DNA of 64,000 bases from Arthrobacter yangruifuii (GCF_009192775.1 NZ_VTFX01000001.1:1195652-1259651); one strand, 5' to 3'; positions 46,499 to 56,552 are shown, counted from the stretch's first letter. Notes: generated by a model not told the origin, from the sequence alone. A program made the numbers and translations.

Positions 46499-48031
46499 TC
46501 AGTTCAGGCTGATGCGCGGGTCGAGGAACGCATACGCGATGTCAGCCAGCATGTTGAAGGTCACCGCGGCCACGCCGGTGACAAGGAAGAACGCCATGAT
46601 GACGTTGGGGTCCACGTAGTCCAGGCCGTCGGTGAACATTTTGCCCATGCCGTTCCAGCCGAACACCGATTCCGTGACCACCGCTCCGCCGAGCACTCCG
46701 GCGAAATCGAAGGCCATCAGCGTGGTGATCGGGATCATGGCGTTGCGGAAGGCGTGCTTGACCACGACGGTCCGCTCGCTCAGGCCCTTGGCCCGTGCGG
46801 TGCGGATGTAATCCTGGGTCATGACATCCAGCTGGCTGGCCCGGGTGTAGCGGGTGTACATGGCGAACGAGATCAGCATGATGGCGATGGTCGGCAGCAC
46901 CAGGTACAGCGCGTAGTCCAGGTTCACTTCCCAGAAGGTCCCCTCCAGGTTGGGGGTGGAGGAGCCGGTGGTGGGGATCGGCCGTCCTCCGGTCTTGCGG
47001 GAGAGCGACGGGTAGGCATGCAGGAGCGCGTCCAGGAACACGATGAAACCGATGAGCACGCCGACGACGGCGGTCAGCTGGCGGGCCTGCTTGGCGTACG
47101 GTCCGCCCACGAAGTGCCCGATGGCTGCCGAGACGACAACCGTCACCACTGTCAGGCCGGCGATGGTCAGCCAGGAGGGATCTTCCATGATGCCCCTGGT
47201 GAGGAGATAGCCGATGAAGCCCGCGGCGGCCGTGGCGAGGGTGGCATGGACAACCCGCCGGCGTCGGAAACCGGCAAACAGCGCGGTAGCGCCGAGGGCT
47301 ATGGCGAAGGCACTCACCAGGATGCCGAAGGGGCCGAAACCCGGGGTCTTGAACCAGTTGCTCAGCAGCAGCGCCAGCATGGTGCCGGAGGTGGCCACGA
47401 AGGCGACAGCGAAGACCTGCAACCGGCGGCGGCGGTCTCCGCCGATGATGATCATCCAGATCAATCCGGCGGCCAGCCCCAGGAGTACTATGCCCAGATA
47501 GGACATTGCTGGATCAGCGAGCCAGGTGTTGAGGCTGATGGCAAGGTACTGCTTGAGCAGGGTGGAGAGCCAGAACAGCGGCATGGAGAAGAGCAGGAAC
47601 GCGACGAACGTGATCGAGTAGTCGAACACGCTGTACTGCCGCAGTGCGGTGACCACGCCTACGAGGACGCCGAGGACGATCGCAAGCACCGTTGCCACGA
47701 CCACCAGGCGGAACGTTGAGCCGATGGCGCCCTGCAGCTGGACGATGACGGGGTTGCCCACACGGTCCAGGCCCAGGGTGCACTGTGCGCCGCCGGGGAT
47801 GATGCACCGGCCGATTTCCTGCAGCCACAGCAGATAGCGAATGTAGACGGGCTGATCAAGGTGCATGGCCTCGGTGCGGGCGGCGATCCGGGATTCCCGG
47901 TCCGCGTTGCGCAGCTCGGCCAGGTCATGCAGCGGGTCGCCGGAATTGACGGCCAGGACAAACATCAGTGCAGTGGCGGCCAGAAGGATAAAGAACGAGG
48001 TCACCGCTCTTTTAAGAATGAAGTAGAACAC
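46499..48031 (-). CDS. Dipeptide ABC transporter permease (enlarged DppB-like)
   Basis: A 510-residue permease. The start MFYFILKRAVTSFFILLAATALMF from GTG 48031 has AAGGAG seven bases upstream. The canonical DppB ends are present: an N-terminal helix, helices around 104-160, and the EAA loop DYIRTARAKGLSERTVVVKHAFRNA near residue 415. Standard DppB is about 340 residues; here about 200 extra residues (roughly 165-375) carry about six more predicted helices. Such enlarged permeases occur in actinobacterial importers. The added part's job is unknown. Confidence 0.9.
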   Translation of the reverse strand: MFYFILKRAVTSFFILLAATALMFVLAVNSGDPLHDLAELRNADRESRIAARTEAMHLDQPVYIRYLLWLQEIGRCIIPGGAQCTLGLDRVGNPVIVQLQGAIGSTFRLVVVATVLAIVLGVLVGVVTALRQYSVFDYSITFVAFLLFSMPLFWLSTLLKQYLAISLNTWLADPAMSYLGIVLLGLAAGLIWMIIIGGDRRRRLQVFAVAFVATSGTMLALLLSNWFKTPGFGPFGILVSAFAIALGATALFAGFRRRRVVHATLATAAAGFIGYLLTRGIMEDPSWLTIAGLTVVTVVVSAAIGHFVGGPYAKQARQLTAVVGVLIGFIVFLDALLHAYPSLSRKTGGRPIPTTGSSTPNLEGTFWEVNLDYALYLVLPTIAIMLISFAMYTRYTRASQLDVMTQDYIRTARAKGLSERTVVVKHAFRNAMIPITTLMAFDFAGVLGGAVVTESVFGWNGMGKMFTDGLDYVDPNVIMAFFLVTGVAAVTFNMLADIAYAFLDPRISLN

Positions 48032-48080
48032 CGTGGGGCTCCTTGGGGTGGGACTAAAGAAACGCCGCGGACACAAGCAG

Positions 48081-48113
48081 GGGGATGGGCAGACCAGGGG
48101 TCTGCCCATCCCC
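48081..48113 (-). terminator. Hairpin between substrate-binding protein and permease genes
   Basis: A 15-base perfect stem (48081-48095 with 48099-48113) with a 3-base AGG loop. It lies inside the importer operon, so it may allow only part of the transcription to continue, or may protect the 3' end of the upstream mRNA, giving more binding protein than permease. Confidence 0.7.
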
Positions 48114-48143
48114 GCTTATGCTGCGGCTAGCGTGGTGCTGCGG

Positions 48144-49904
48144 CTAGAGCTGCTTTGTCCACTTGTAGGCATTCCAGGTGATGCCGTTCTGGCTCGGGTT
48201 CAGTTCCACGTTCTCCAGCTTGGAGGAGTGGGCAACCACACCGGAGTTCGCGTACAGGACCACGTTGTAGACCTCGGCGGCGAGGATTTCCTCAGCCTTG
48301 GTCTTCAGTTCCTTGACTTCATCTTCGTCAGTGGAGCTGGCAATCTGGTCCCAGAGACCATCCAGTTCGGCGTTGGCGAACTTGCCGTAGTTCTGCTCGC
48401 CGTCGGAGACGTAGATGGACTGTGCGCTGGCGGCCAGGCCGGAACCGGCCCAGGCGAACAGGACGGCGTCCCAGGCTCCGGGCTCAGCGAGCTTGGCGCT
48501 CCAATCCTTGTCCGGAGTCGGAACGATTTCGAAGCCGGCCTCCTTGCAGGAGTTCTGGATCAGGGTGACGATGTCCGCGCGGAGCTGGCTCGTGGCGGAG
48601 AACATCAGGCGGACCTTCACGGGTTCGGTCTTGCCGGCATCGGCGAGCAGCTTCTTGGCGCCCTCGATGTCTACTTCGTCGTACTCGCTGGCAGACGGAG
48701 CACCTGCGAGGACGTCTTCGTAGTCCTCCTGGCCCGGCTGGTATTCGCGCAGGTTGTCCACCGAGGCGTTCTCATCGATGGGCTTGGCGAACTTCTCGAC
48801 GATGTCCGCGCGCGGAACGCACTTGGCGAAGGCCTGGCGAACGGGAAGTTCCTTGAACACGCCGCTTTCGGACTGGTCCAGGTCAATGTGGCTGAAGGTC
48901 AGTTCCGGGCCGGTGAGCATTTCGACGGTTTCGCCGATGTTCTCGATGGCGCTCTTCGTGTCAACGGTGGGGCCGGACGGCTCGATGATGTCGACTTCGC
49001 CGTTTTCCAGTGCCTGAACGGCCTCCGTGTCTTCGATGGCCTTGAAGACGATGGTCTCCGTCTGGCCCTTGCGTTCTTCGCCCCAGTAGTTCTCGTTGCG
49101 CTTGAGGGTCAGGGTGCCGTCGGTGGCGTTGTCCAGCAGGTAGGGCCCGGAGGACGGGATCAGTGCGGCATCCGGCAGCTTGGTGAGACCGGCTTCGTAG
49201 TTCCAGCCGGTGTTCCAGAACTCTGCCATCGGGGTCAGGGCCGCGGTGTCGTTGTCCTGGATGGCCTTGATGAGGGCCTCGCCGTTGTTTTCGGTGCTCA
49301 GCTTGCCCTGCTCTGCGGCTACGTGTGCCGGCATGATCGGGCCGATCATCAAGGCTTCCCAGTCCGCATAGGGGGTGTTGAAGACCATGTCGAACTCTTT
49401 GTCGCCGGCTTCACCCTCGATCATCTTGGTCTGCGAGAAACCGTTGGTGGAGGACGGCTGGAAGATGTTTTCACCGTCGGCGCCCGTGACCTGGCCGGAG
49501 AAGGCGGCCCAGTTCAGCAGCACGTCATCGAAGTCAATGGGAGTGCCGTCGGACCACTTGGCGTTCTCGTTGATCTCGTAGTGCACCGTCAGGGGATCAT
49601 CGCTGGTCTTTTCGAAGGTACCGAACTCTTCGTCATGGATGATGCCGTTGGGGCTGTACTCCACGAAGTTGCTGTGGACCAGGTTGTCAACGTAGCTGTT
49701 GTACGAGCTGTTGGTGTTGGCAGTGCTGGAGTTGTAGGCATCCGGCGCCTGGCTGATGGCGACGTTGATTGTCGAGGCGATGTTCTCGGTAGTTGCCTCC
49801 GAGGTCTCATCGCTGTTGGTTCCGCCCCCGGCGGAGCCGCAGGCGCCCAGGAAGAGGGCCCCCACGGAGAGTGCGGCAAGAGCTGCCGTGCGCTTAGTAC
49901 GCAT
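48144..49904 (-). CDS. Peptide ABC transporter substrate-binding lipoprotein
   Basis: A 586-residue family 5 solute-binding protein. The N-terminus RTKRTAALAALSVGALFLGAC is a lipoprotein signal with lipobox LGAC, followed by a Gly/Ser/Asn-rich linker. The family 5 fold is seen from SQAPDAYNSSTANTNSS to the C-terminal SKLENVELNPSQNGITWNAY; the KWSDGTPIDFDDVLLNWAA segment is a family mark. It is the first gene of the importer operon. Its specificity for peptides, or for other compounds, cannot be read from sequence. Confidence 0.93.
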   Translation of the reverse strand: MRTKRTAALAALSVGALFLGACGSAGGGTNSDETSEATTENIASTINVAISQAPDAYNSSTANTNSSYNSYVDNLVHSNFVEYSPNGIIHDEEFGTFEKTSDDPLTVHYEINENAKWSDGTPIDFDDVLLNWAAFSGQVTGADGENIFQPSSTNGFSQTKMIEGEAGDKEFDMVFNTPYADWEALMIGPIMPAHVAAEQGKLSTENNGEALIKAIQDNDTAALTPMAEFWNTGWNYEAGLTKLPDAALIPSSGPYLLDNATDGTLTLKRNENYWGEERKGQTETIVFKAIEDTEAVQALENGEVDIIEPSGPTVDTKSAIENIGETVEMLTGPELTFSHIDLDQSESGVFKELPVRQAFAKCVPRADIVEKFAKPIDENASVDNLREYQPGQEDYEDVLAGAPSASEYDEVDIEGAKKLLADAGKTEPVKVRLMFSATSQLRADIVTLIQNSCKEAGFEIVPTPDKDWSAKLAEPGAWDAVLFAWAGSGLAASAQSIYVSDGEQNYGKFANAELDGLWDQIASSTDEDEVKELKTKAEEILAAEVYNVVLYANSGVVAHSSKLENVELNPSQNGITWNAYKWTKQL

Positions 49905-50113
49905 CTGTAGTCCTAACTGATGATGAGGAGTCAGGAACCACCCATGATGGCCCCCCAGCGGCGAGTGATAGCCGCCACATGTGGAGAAACACTAGCCACT
50001 AAATGTTTCGGGAGTTGTACAGGTTACGGGTTGTTAACTGATTGTTACCTGATCGACGCTGGCCGGAGGAATAAGTCAAGTCCTGCGCGCAGACCCGGCG
50101 CGCAAACACAAAA

Positions 50114-50138
50114 ACCCTCCCGGCAAGGCCGGGAGGGT
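50114..50138 (-). terminator. Intrinsic terminator after the GDSL-fold gene
   Basis: An 11-base perfect stem (50114-50124 with 50128-50138) with an AAG loop. Read on the minus strand it is followed by a T-rich run, so it ends the gene at 50169-50768. The rest of the 264-base gap (49905-50168) holds the SBP operon promoter region and is AT-richer; no clear dyad operator was seen. Confidence 0.82.
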
Positions 50139-50168
50139 CTGTGTGGCGTGATGTGAGACGCCGGTTTT

Positions 50169-50768
50169 TCAGTTCATGTCAGGCAGGTCCAGCCACTGGT
50201 ACCAGCCGCGGTGGAGCACCAGCCAGGCCATCAGGCCGTAACCGGCCTGGCCCGGCGTGCCGCCGTTGGCGGCCAGGTCGGTGCGCCACTGCTCATGGTT
50301 CAGCAGCGGATTGAGGGTATCCACGTACACGTGCTTGCGCCGTGTGGTGACGTCGCCGAAGGCCGCGGAGAGATCCGCGAGCTTACGGTTCCGTTCGGGG
50401 TCAAGCCCCGGAGGAGGTCCGACGACGAACACCTTGATGCTCATCTGCGCGGCACCGTCCAGGATGTTGGCCAGGTTCAGCCGGCTTCGGGCGGTGCTCA
50501 GGTCAAGGTCAAGGTCACGGTCCGACAGGCCGATGACCAGGCGGTTTTCACAGCCGTTTTCAAACCGCCTTCCCGCCTCGGAGAGCCAGCGGTTGGCCAG
50601 CGCTTCGGTGCCCTCGTTGGGTGCTGCCAGGCTGTAGGCCTGCAGGTTGACGTTCTCGGGCGATGTCCGTGCAAGGACCCGTCCGAGCCAGCCGAGGGCG
50701 CGCGGATCCCCGTGTCCGGCCAGCAGCTCATCACCTACAGCAGCAAGCCGAATTCTGCGTTGTTCCAC
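50169..50768 (-). CDS. SGNH/GDSL-fold protein lacking the catalytic serine
   Basis: A 199-residue protein. The N-terminus RIRLAAVGDELLAGHGDPRALGWLGRVLA is block I of SGNH/GDSL esterases, but the GDS serine is Glu14 here. Block III appears as ENRLVIGLSDRDL. The C-terminal block V has GTPGQAGYGLMAWLVLHRG with no evident Asp-x2-His pair. It therefore keeps the fold but probably not the ester hydrolysis chemistry, or uses a different mechanism. GTG start with GAAGG 6 bases upstream. It follows kgd and could be cotranscribed, though a terminator stands between them. Confidence 0.72.
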   Translation of the reverse strand: MEQRRIRLAAVGDELLAGHGDPRALGWLGRVLARTSPENVNLQAYSLAAPNEGTEALANRWLSEAGRRFENGCENRLVIGLSDRDLDLDLSTARSRLNLANILDGAAQMSIKVFVVGPPPGLDPERNRKLADLSAAFGDVTTRRKHVYVDTLNPLLNHEQWRTDLAANGGTPGQAGYGLMAWLVLHRGWYQWLDLPDMN

Positions 50769-50796
50769 TAGTCACCTTCTCGAATTCCAAAAAACA

Positions 50797-50822
50797 GGGT
50801 GGGACGCCGAAGCGTCCCACCC
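50797..50822 (-). terminator. Intrinsic terminator after kgd
   Basis: An 11-base perfect stem (50797-50807 with 50812-50822) with a CGAA tetraloop. Read on the minus strand, it is followed by a run of six T's, the classic form. Confidence 0.88.
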
Positions 50823-50832
50823 CAAACCTAGC

Positions 50833-53800
50833 CTACTGACGTTCGAAGGCCTTCTTCACCAAAATGTCCTGCTCCACGGCGTGGCGCTTGGCGGAGCCCG
50901 TGGCGGTGGATGCCGACGCCGGGCGTGAGACCAGGCGCAGGCGGCGGTCCAGATACTGGGGCAGGTTCAGGCCCATGAAAGGCCACGGCCCCTGGTTCGC
51001 GGGCTCATCCTGCGCCCACACGATCTCCGCGTTGGGGTACTTGGCCACGGCGGCCCGGATCTCGTCGACGGGGAGCGGGTAGAGCTGCTCCACGCGGACG
51101 ATGGCCGTCTTCTCGTCGCCGGTCTTCTGGCGGTTGGCCAGCAGATCGTAGTAGAGCCGGCCGGAGACGAGCAGTACGCGGTCCACGGCGTTCCCGTCCA
51201 GCTCGGCGTGTTCGCCGATAACCGGCTGGAACTCGCCGTGCGTGAAGTCCTCCACCGAGGTTGCCGCCGCCTTCAGGCGCAGCAGCTGCTTCGGAGTGAA
51301 CACCACCAGCGGCTTGCGCGGCCGGCTGTAGGCCTGCCGGCGCAGCAGGTGGAAGTGCGAGGCGCCCGTGGTCGGGTTGGCAACAATCATGTTGTCCTCG
51401 GCGCACATCTGCAGGAAGCGCTCGATCCGTGCGGAGGAGTGGTCCGGTCCCTGGCCCTCGTAGCCGTGCGGAAGCATCAGCACCAGCGAGGACCGCTGGC
51501 CCCACTTCTGCTCAGCCGAGGAGATGAACTCGTCAATGATGGTCTGCGCACCGTTGACGAAGTCACCGAACTGGGCCTCCCAGAGCACCAGAGCGTCCGG
51601 GCGTTCCACCGAATAGCCGTATTCGAAGCCCATGGCCGCAAATTCGGACAGCAGGGAATCGTAGATCCACAGCTTCGCCTGGTTCGGGTCCAGTTCCGCC
51701 AGCGGCATCCACTCGTCACCGGTGGCGCGGTCGTGGAACACGGCGTGGCGCTGGGTGAACGTTCCGCGGCGGGAGTCCTGCCCGGCAAGGCGCACGGGAA
51801 CGCCTTCCATCAGCAGTGAGCCGAAGGCGGCAATCTCGGCAAAGCCCCAGTCGATGTTGCCCTCGCGGGACATCTGCTCGCGCTTCTCCAGCAGGGACTT
51901 CAGCTTCGGGTGGACCGTGAAGCCTTCCGGCACGGCCACGTGGGCCTTGCCGATGTGGGCCAGCACCTCGGGGGAGACCGCCGTGCTGGCGGGCTTGATG
52001 ATGGTGGTCCCTTCCTGCTGCGCGGAAGGACGCTCCAGGTCCGAAATTGCTTCCGTGTCCTTGGTGATCACCGGGATGGGCGAGGTCTGGGCGGCGTGTG
52101 TCTCGGCAAAGACACGCTCCAGGCGGCCCTGGTAGTCGCGCAGTGCCTGCTCTGCCTCGTCCTGGCTGATGTCACCGCGTCCGATCAGGGACTCGGTGTA
52201 CAGCTTCCGGACCGAACGCTTGGCTTCGATCAGGCTGTACATCATCGGCTGCGTCATCGAGGGGTCGTCGCCCTCGTTGTGGCCGCGGCGGCGGTAGCAG
52301 ACCATGTCGATGACAACGTCCTTGTGGAAGCGCTGGCGGTACTCGTAGGCCAGCTGGCCCACCCGGACCACTGCTTCGGGATCGTCGCCGTTGACGTGGA
52401 AGATCGGCGCCTGGACCATCTTCGCGACGTCGGTGGAGTAGACCGAGGAGCGGGAGGAGGTGGGGGAGGTCGTGAAGCCCACCTGGTTGTTCACCACCAC
52501 ATGGATGGTGCCGCCGGTGCGGTAGCCGCGCAGCTGGGAGAGGTTGAGCGTTTCCGCCACCACGCCCTGGCCTGCGAAGGCCGCGTCACCGTGGACGAGG
52601 ATCGGCAGGACGGGGAACTCGTCGCCCTTGTCCAGGCGGTCCTGCTTGGCGCGGACAATGCCTTCCAGCACGGAGTCGCCGGCCTCGAGGTGGGACGGGT
52701 TGGCGGCCAGGTAGACCTTGGTCTGGTTGCCGTTGTCGGAGGTGAAGGTGCCCTCGGTGCCGAGGTGGTACTTCACGTCGCCGGAACCCTGGACGCTGCG
52801 CGGATCCTGGGTGCCTTCGAATTCGCGGAAGACCTGGGCATAGGTCTTGCCGGCGATGTTCGTCAGCACGTTGAGCCGGCCACGGTGGGCCATGCCGATG
52901 CCGACCTCTTCGAGGCCGTCGTCGGCGGCACCGGAAATCACGGCGTCCAGCAGCGGAATCAGGGATTCGCCGCCTTCCAGGGAGAAGCGCTTCTGGCCCA
53001 CGAACTTGGTCTGCAGGAACGTCTCGAAGGCCTCGGCCGCGTTGAGCTTGCTGAGGATGCGCAGCTGCTCTTCGCGGGTGGGCTTGGTGTACTTGGTTTC
53101 CAGGCGGTCCTGGAACCACTGGCGCTCTTCGGGATCCTGGATGTGCATGTACTCAATGCCGGCGGTGCGGCAGTACGCATCCCGCAGGACACCGAGGATC
53201 TTGCGCAGCTTGAGCATCGGCTTGCCGCCGAAGCCGCCCGTGGGCCACTCGCGGTCCAGATCCCACAGTGTCAGCCCGTGGTTGAGGACATCCAGGTCCG
53301 CATGGCGGCGCTGGACGTATTCCAGTGGGTTGGTGTCCGCCATCAGATGGCCGCGGACACGGTAGGCGTGGATCAGCTGCTGGATGCGGGCAACCTTGTT
53401 GATCTGCTCATCCGGGTTCACCTGGATGTCAGGGCTCCAGCGGACCGGCTCGTACGGAATCCGCAGGGATTCGAAGATCTCGTCGTAGAAGTTCTGCTCA
53501 CCCAGCAGCAGCTGGTGGATGATGCGCAGGAACTCGCCGCTGCCGGCGCCCTGGATGACGCGGTGGTCATAGGTGGAGGTCAGCGTGATGATCTTGCTGA
53601 TGGCGTTGCGGGCAAGGATCTTCTCGTTTGCGCCCTGGAACTCCGCCGGGTACTCAAGGGCGCCGGCGCCGATAATGGCGGCCTGGCCCTTGGACAGGCG
53701 GGGAACCGAGTGCACGGTTCCGATGCCGCCGGGATTGGTCAGGGAAATGGTGGTGCCGCGGTAGTCGTCGGCGCCAAGCTTGCCGCTGCGCGCACGCTTG

Positions 53801-54639
53801 ACCAGATCTTCGTAGGCGTGCCAGAACTCCGAGAAGTTCAGTGTTTCAGCCTTCTTGATGTTCGGAACCACCAGCAGGCGGGTGCCGTCCGGCTTCGGCA
53901 TGTCGATGGCGAGGCCGAAGTTCACGTGGGCGGGCTGGACGGCCACGGGCTTGCCGTCCACCTCGTCGTAGTACACGTTCATCGACGGGAACTGTGCGGC
54001 GGCGCGGATGATGGCGTAGCCGAGCAGGTGGGTGAAGGAAATCTTGCCGCCGCGTGCACGCTCGAGGTGGCTGTTGATGACAATGCGGTTGTCAATCAGC
54101 AGCTTCGCGGGAACCGCGCGGACCGTGGTGGCCGTGGGAACGCTCAGGCTCAGGTCCATGTTCGTGGCAATGGCCTTGGCCGGGCCGCGCAGCACGGTGA
54201 CCTTGTCCTCTTCCGCAGCGGATTCGCTGGGCTGGGTCCTGGGCAGCTGGGCGGGAATGGGCGGTGCCTTCGGGGCAGGCTCGGCCTTCGCGGCCGGAGC
54301 GGACCCGGTGGTGGCCGATTCCTTTGCCACCGGCGGTTTGCCCGTCTGCTGCGTTGCCGCAGGGGATTCACCGGACGCCTTGGGAGCATTGGGTGCTGTT
54401 GCCTCGGCCTTCACCACCGGCAGTTCCCGGGTGGCTGGCTCGGCGGCCCGGGCAGCGGCAGCGTTGCCGTTGGACCCGTTGCCGGACTGGGAGTCTTCTG
54501 CCTTGAAGGATTCGAAGATGCTCCACCACTTCTTGTCAACGGAGTCCTTGTTCGACAAATACTGTTCGTACAGTTCATCGACAAGCCACTCGTTGCCGCC
54601 GAATTCCTCCGGCAGGCGGTGGTTGGATTGGTCTGGCAC
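50833..54639 (-). CDS. kgd: Multifunctional 2-oxoglutarate decarboxylase/dehydrogenase (Kgd, SucA/OdhA-type)
   Basis: A 1268-residue actinobacterial enzyme that joins E1 and E2 functions of the 2-oxoglutarate dehydrogenase in one chain. An N-terminal segment ([21 protein letters not shown]) precedes a Pro/Ala linker, an acyltransferase domain about 110-350 without a lipoyl domain, then E1 with TPP motif [19 protein letters not shown] and a transketolase part. It relies on a lipoylated partner elsewhere. GTG 54639 gives the expected N-terminus [17 protein letters not shown]; the longer frame from 54687 is unlikely. It is a core TCA step, and the corynebacterial counterpart is controlled by OdhI/GarA. 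Confidence 0.95.
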   Translation of the reverse strand: MPDQSNHRLPEEFGGNEWLVDELYEQYLSNKDSVDKKWWSIFESFKAEDSQSGNGSNGNAAAARAAEPATRELPVVKAEATAPNAPKASGESPAATQQTGKPPVAKESATTGSAPAAKAEPAPKAPPIPAQLPRTQPSESAAEEDKVTVLRGPAKAIATNMDLSLSVPTATTVRAVPAKLLIDNRIVINSHLERARGGKISFTHLLGYAIIRAAAQFPSMNVYYDEVDGKPVAVQPAHVNFGLAIDMPKPDGTRLLVVPNIKKAETLNFSEFWHAYEDLVKRARSGKLGADDYRGTTISLTNPGGIGTVHSVPRLSKGQAAIIGAGALEYPAEFQGANEKILARNAISKIITLTSTYDHRVIQGAGSGEFLRIIHQLLLGEQNFYDEIFESLRIPYEPVRWSPDIQVNPDEQINKVARIQQLIHAYRVRGHLMADTNPLEYVQRRHADLDVLNHGLTLWDLDREWPTGGFGGKPMLKLRKILGVLRDAYCRTAGIEYMHIQDPEERQWFQDRLETKYTKPTREEQLRILSKLNAAEAFETFLQTKFVGQKRFSLEGGESLIPLLDAVISGAADDGLEEVGIGMAHRGRLNVLTNIAGKTYAQVFREFEGTQDPRSVQGSGDVKYHLGTEGTFTSDNGNQTKVYLAANPSHLEAGDSVLEGIVRAKQDRLDKGDEFPVLPILVHGDAAFAGQGVVAETLNLSQLRGYRTGGTIHVVVNNQVGFTTSPTSSRSSVYSTDVAKMVQAPIFHVNGDDPEAVVRVGQLAYEYRQRFHKDVVIDMVCYRRRGHNEGDDPSMTQPMMYSLIEAKRSVRKLYTESLIGRGDISQDEAEQALRDYQGRLERVFAETHAAQTSPIPVITKDTEAISDLERPSAQQEGTTIIKPASTAVSPEVLAHIGKAHVAVPEGFTVHPKLKSLLEKREQMSREGNIDWGFAEIAAFGSLLMEGVPVRLAGQDSRRGTFTQRHAVFHDRATGDEWMPLAELDPNQAKLWIYDSLLSEFAAMGFEYGYSVERPDALVLWEAQFGDFVNGAQTIIDEFISSAEQKWGQRSSLVLMLPHGYEGQGPDHSSARIERFLQMCAEDNMIVANPTTGASHFHLLRRQAYSRPRKPLVVFTPKQLLRLKAAATSVEDFTHGEFQPVIGEHAELDGNAVDRVLLVSGRLYYDLLANRQKTGDEKTAIVRVEQLYPLPVDEIRAAVAKYPNAEIVWAQDEPANQGPWPFMGLNLPQYLDRRLRLVSRPASASTATGSAKRHAVEQDILVKKAFERQ

Positions 54640-54898
54640 TAGATATACGCCTCTTCCATGAGTTGCCGTTCGCCGTGATGGCACCATGTTCTGAGCGCTT
54701 CCGCCTCAAGTACTGGTGCGGCCCGGTGCGCAGTGACCGAGACTTCATGCCAGTCTAGTGACATTCGCGAACTTGTGGCCAATCCCGCACCGCAGATGAA
54801 GCGCCCCGCCGGGGTTGGCTCCGGGGGCACTGCCGCGCGGGCCGGGCAAAAAGAGCTCCTGTGGCGGCGCGGGGGCAAACCTGTAAACTGGTTTTCCT

Positions 54899-55159
54899 AT
54901 GGACAGTTTCTCTAGGCGCCGGCCTGCGCCACGGACTGCGGTTGCCGCAGCCGCAGCACCCCGAGCCGGCAATTCCCGCACATCCACGGCCCCGCACCCG
55001 GCCGCTTCATCGGAGCCTTCCAGTCCGGCTTCAGCCGACCACCCTCCGCCTGAACGCTTTCGTGCAGGGCACCTTTCCCCTTCTTTAAACTTTCGTGCAG
55101 GGCACCTTTCCCCTTCTTTAAAGCAGCACCCGTCTGCCCGCGTAACGGGGGAGTGCTGA
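54899..55159 (+). CDS. Candidate small leaderless ORF with internal 11-codon repeat
   Basis: An 86-residue frame that begins MDSFSRRRPAPRTAVAAAAAP, is Pro/Ala/Ser-rich, and holds the doubled FRAGHLSPSL element. TAAACT at 54884-54889 lies 9 bases before the ATG, so transcription might begin at or near the start codon with no leader, as is common in actinobacteria. The stop is one base before the ATG of the next gene. No family is recognised and codon use cannot be tested here, so this may equally be an untranslated leader. Confidence 0.3.
   Translation: MDSFSRRRPAPRTAVAAAAAPRAGNSRTSTAPHPAASSEPSSPASADHPPPERFRAGHLSPSLNFRAGHLSPSLKQHPSARVTGEC
55057..55122 (+). repeat. Perfect 33-bp tandem duplication
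   Basis: Bases 55057-55089 are repeated exactly at 55090-55122. Each unit has a small dyad GTGC-AGG-GCAC followed by a pyrimidine stretch CTTTCCCCTTCTTT, and ends TTTAAA. The unit length is 11 codons, so it keeps the frame of the candidate ORF that spans it. It lies 38 bases before the CNNM gene, where it can affect leader structure or transcription. The rest of 54640-55160 is otherwise the divergent region of kgd. Confidence 0.9.
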
Positions 55160-55160
55160 C

Positions 55161-56552
55161 ATGGAGTGGCTTTATCTGCTTTTCGGGCTCCTGCTTATCC
55201 TCGGTACCGGATTCTTCGTGGCCGTGGAATTCGCCCTGGTGGCACTGGACCAGCCTTCCGTCCGCCGGGCCGTGGAAAACGGCGACAAAGCGGCCGAACC
55301 GCTGCTGCGCTGCCTGACCACCCTTTCCACCCAGCTCTCCAGCTGCCAGCTCGGCATCACCATGACCACCCTGTTGACGGGCTTTGTCATGGAGCCCTCC
55401 GTGGGACGCCTGCTGGAAGCTCCCCTTGCGGCACTCGGCCTGCCGCCGGTGGCCGTCGCTTCGGTCTCCGTGACCGTGGCCATGATCCTGGCTACCTTCC
55501 TGTCCATGCTGCTGGGTGAACTGATTCCCAAGAACATGTCCATCGCCATGCCGTTCCGCATCGGCAAGGCGCTGGCCCGGCCGCAGCTGGCGTTTACGGT
55601 GGTGTTCAAACCTGCCGTGCTCCTGCTCAACGGATTCGCGAACAAGGTCCTGCACCTGTTCGGGCTGGAGGCCAAGGAGGAGGTCACCGGAGCCCGCACC
55701 CCGTCGGAGCTGTCCTCCATGGCACGCCGGTCCGCTGAAATGGGCACCCTGGACAAGGGCACTGCCGACTTCCTGTCGCGGACCTTCTCCTTTGCGGGGC
55801 GGACGGCCGCCGATGTGATGACCCCGCGTATCCGGCTTGAAACGATCGACGCCGAGCAGCCGGTGGCTGACGTTATCGAGGCTGCCCGGCGCACCGGGTA
55901 CTCCCGGTTCCCGGTGCTCGGGGATTCCCCTGACGACATCCGCGGCGTGGTCCATGTCAAGAAGGCCGTTGCCGTACCCCGCAGCCGGCGGGCAACCTTG
56001 CCGGCAGCCGCAATCATGAGTGAAATCCTCCGGGTGCCGGAAACGGTCCACCTGGACTCGCTGCTCTCCGAGCTGCGCAATGCCAACCTGCAGCTCGCCG
56101 TCGTCCTGGACGAATACGGCGGCACCGCCGGCGTCGCCACCCTCGAGGACCTGGTGGAGGAGATTGTCGGCGAAGTGTCGGATGAGCATGACAAGGCCAA
56201 GCCCGGAGTGCTGCAGAGCGCCTCGGGAGCCTGGTTCTTCCCGGGCATCATGCGCCCGGACGAAGTCTCCGCACTGGTACCGCTGCTGCGGATGCCCGAC
56301 GAAGCAGGCTATGAAACCGTGGGCGGCTACATCATGGCCGAACTGGGCCGCATCGCGGAAGCCGGTGACCGTGTGCCCGTGCCCGGCGGTGTGCTGGAAG
56401 TGGAACGCATGGACGGCCGGCGGATTGACCGGGTCAGCTTCATTCCCGCGGAAGCGGGTGCCGACTCCGGGCAGCAGCCGGAGCATATTGAAGACAAGGA
56501 CAGTGCCGAGCGGTCCGCGGAGCGGCCGGCACGCAGGGAAGGCATCCGATGA
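55161..56552 (+). CDS. CNNM/CorC-family transporter-like membrane protein (hemolysin family)
   Basis: A 463-residue protein with an N-terminal DUF21 membrane domain (LYLLFGLLLILGTGFFVAVEFALVALD, four helices), two CBS domains around VMTPRIRLETIDAEQPVADVI and VLDEYGGTAGVATLEDLVEE, and a C-terminal CorC_HlyC domain with YETVGGYIMAELGRI. This group handles Mg or Co ions or membrane stress. ATG 55161 has GGGGGAG upstream. It overlaps a related shorter gene by 4 bases. Confidence 0.92.
   Translation: MEWLYLLFGLLLILGTGFFVAVEFALVALDQPSVRRAVENGDKAAEPLLRCLTTLSTQLSSCQLGITMTTLLTGFVMEPSVGRLLEAPLAALGLPPVAVASVSVTVAMILATFLSMLLGELIPKNMSIAMPFRIGKALARPQLAFTVVFKPAVLLLNGFANKVLHLFGLEAKEEVTGARTPSELSSMARRSAEMGTLDKGTADFLSRTFSFAGRTAADVMTPRIRLETIDAEQPVADVIEAARRTGYSRFPVLGDSPDDIRGVVHVKKAVAVPRSRRATLPAAAIMSEILRVPETVHLDSLLSELRNANLQLAVVLDEYGGTAGVATLEDLVEEIVGEVSDEHDKAKPGVLQSASGAWFFPGIMRPDEVSALVPLLRMPDEAGYETVGGYIMAELGRIAEAGDRVPVPGGVLEVERMDGRRIDRVSFIPAEAGADSGQQPEHIEDKDSAERSAERPARREGIR

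Noticed and set aside
48033..49910. 625-codon frame on the plus strand, opposite the peptide-binding lipoprotein
   Set aside because: Shadow frame; the minus-strand product has a lipobox and family 5 motifs.
51910..54642. 910-codon open frame on the plus strand, opposite kgd
   Set aside because: It is an antisense shadow of a well-supported 1268-residue enzyme; GC-rich codons leave few stops in the opposite frame and the translation has no domain.
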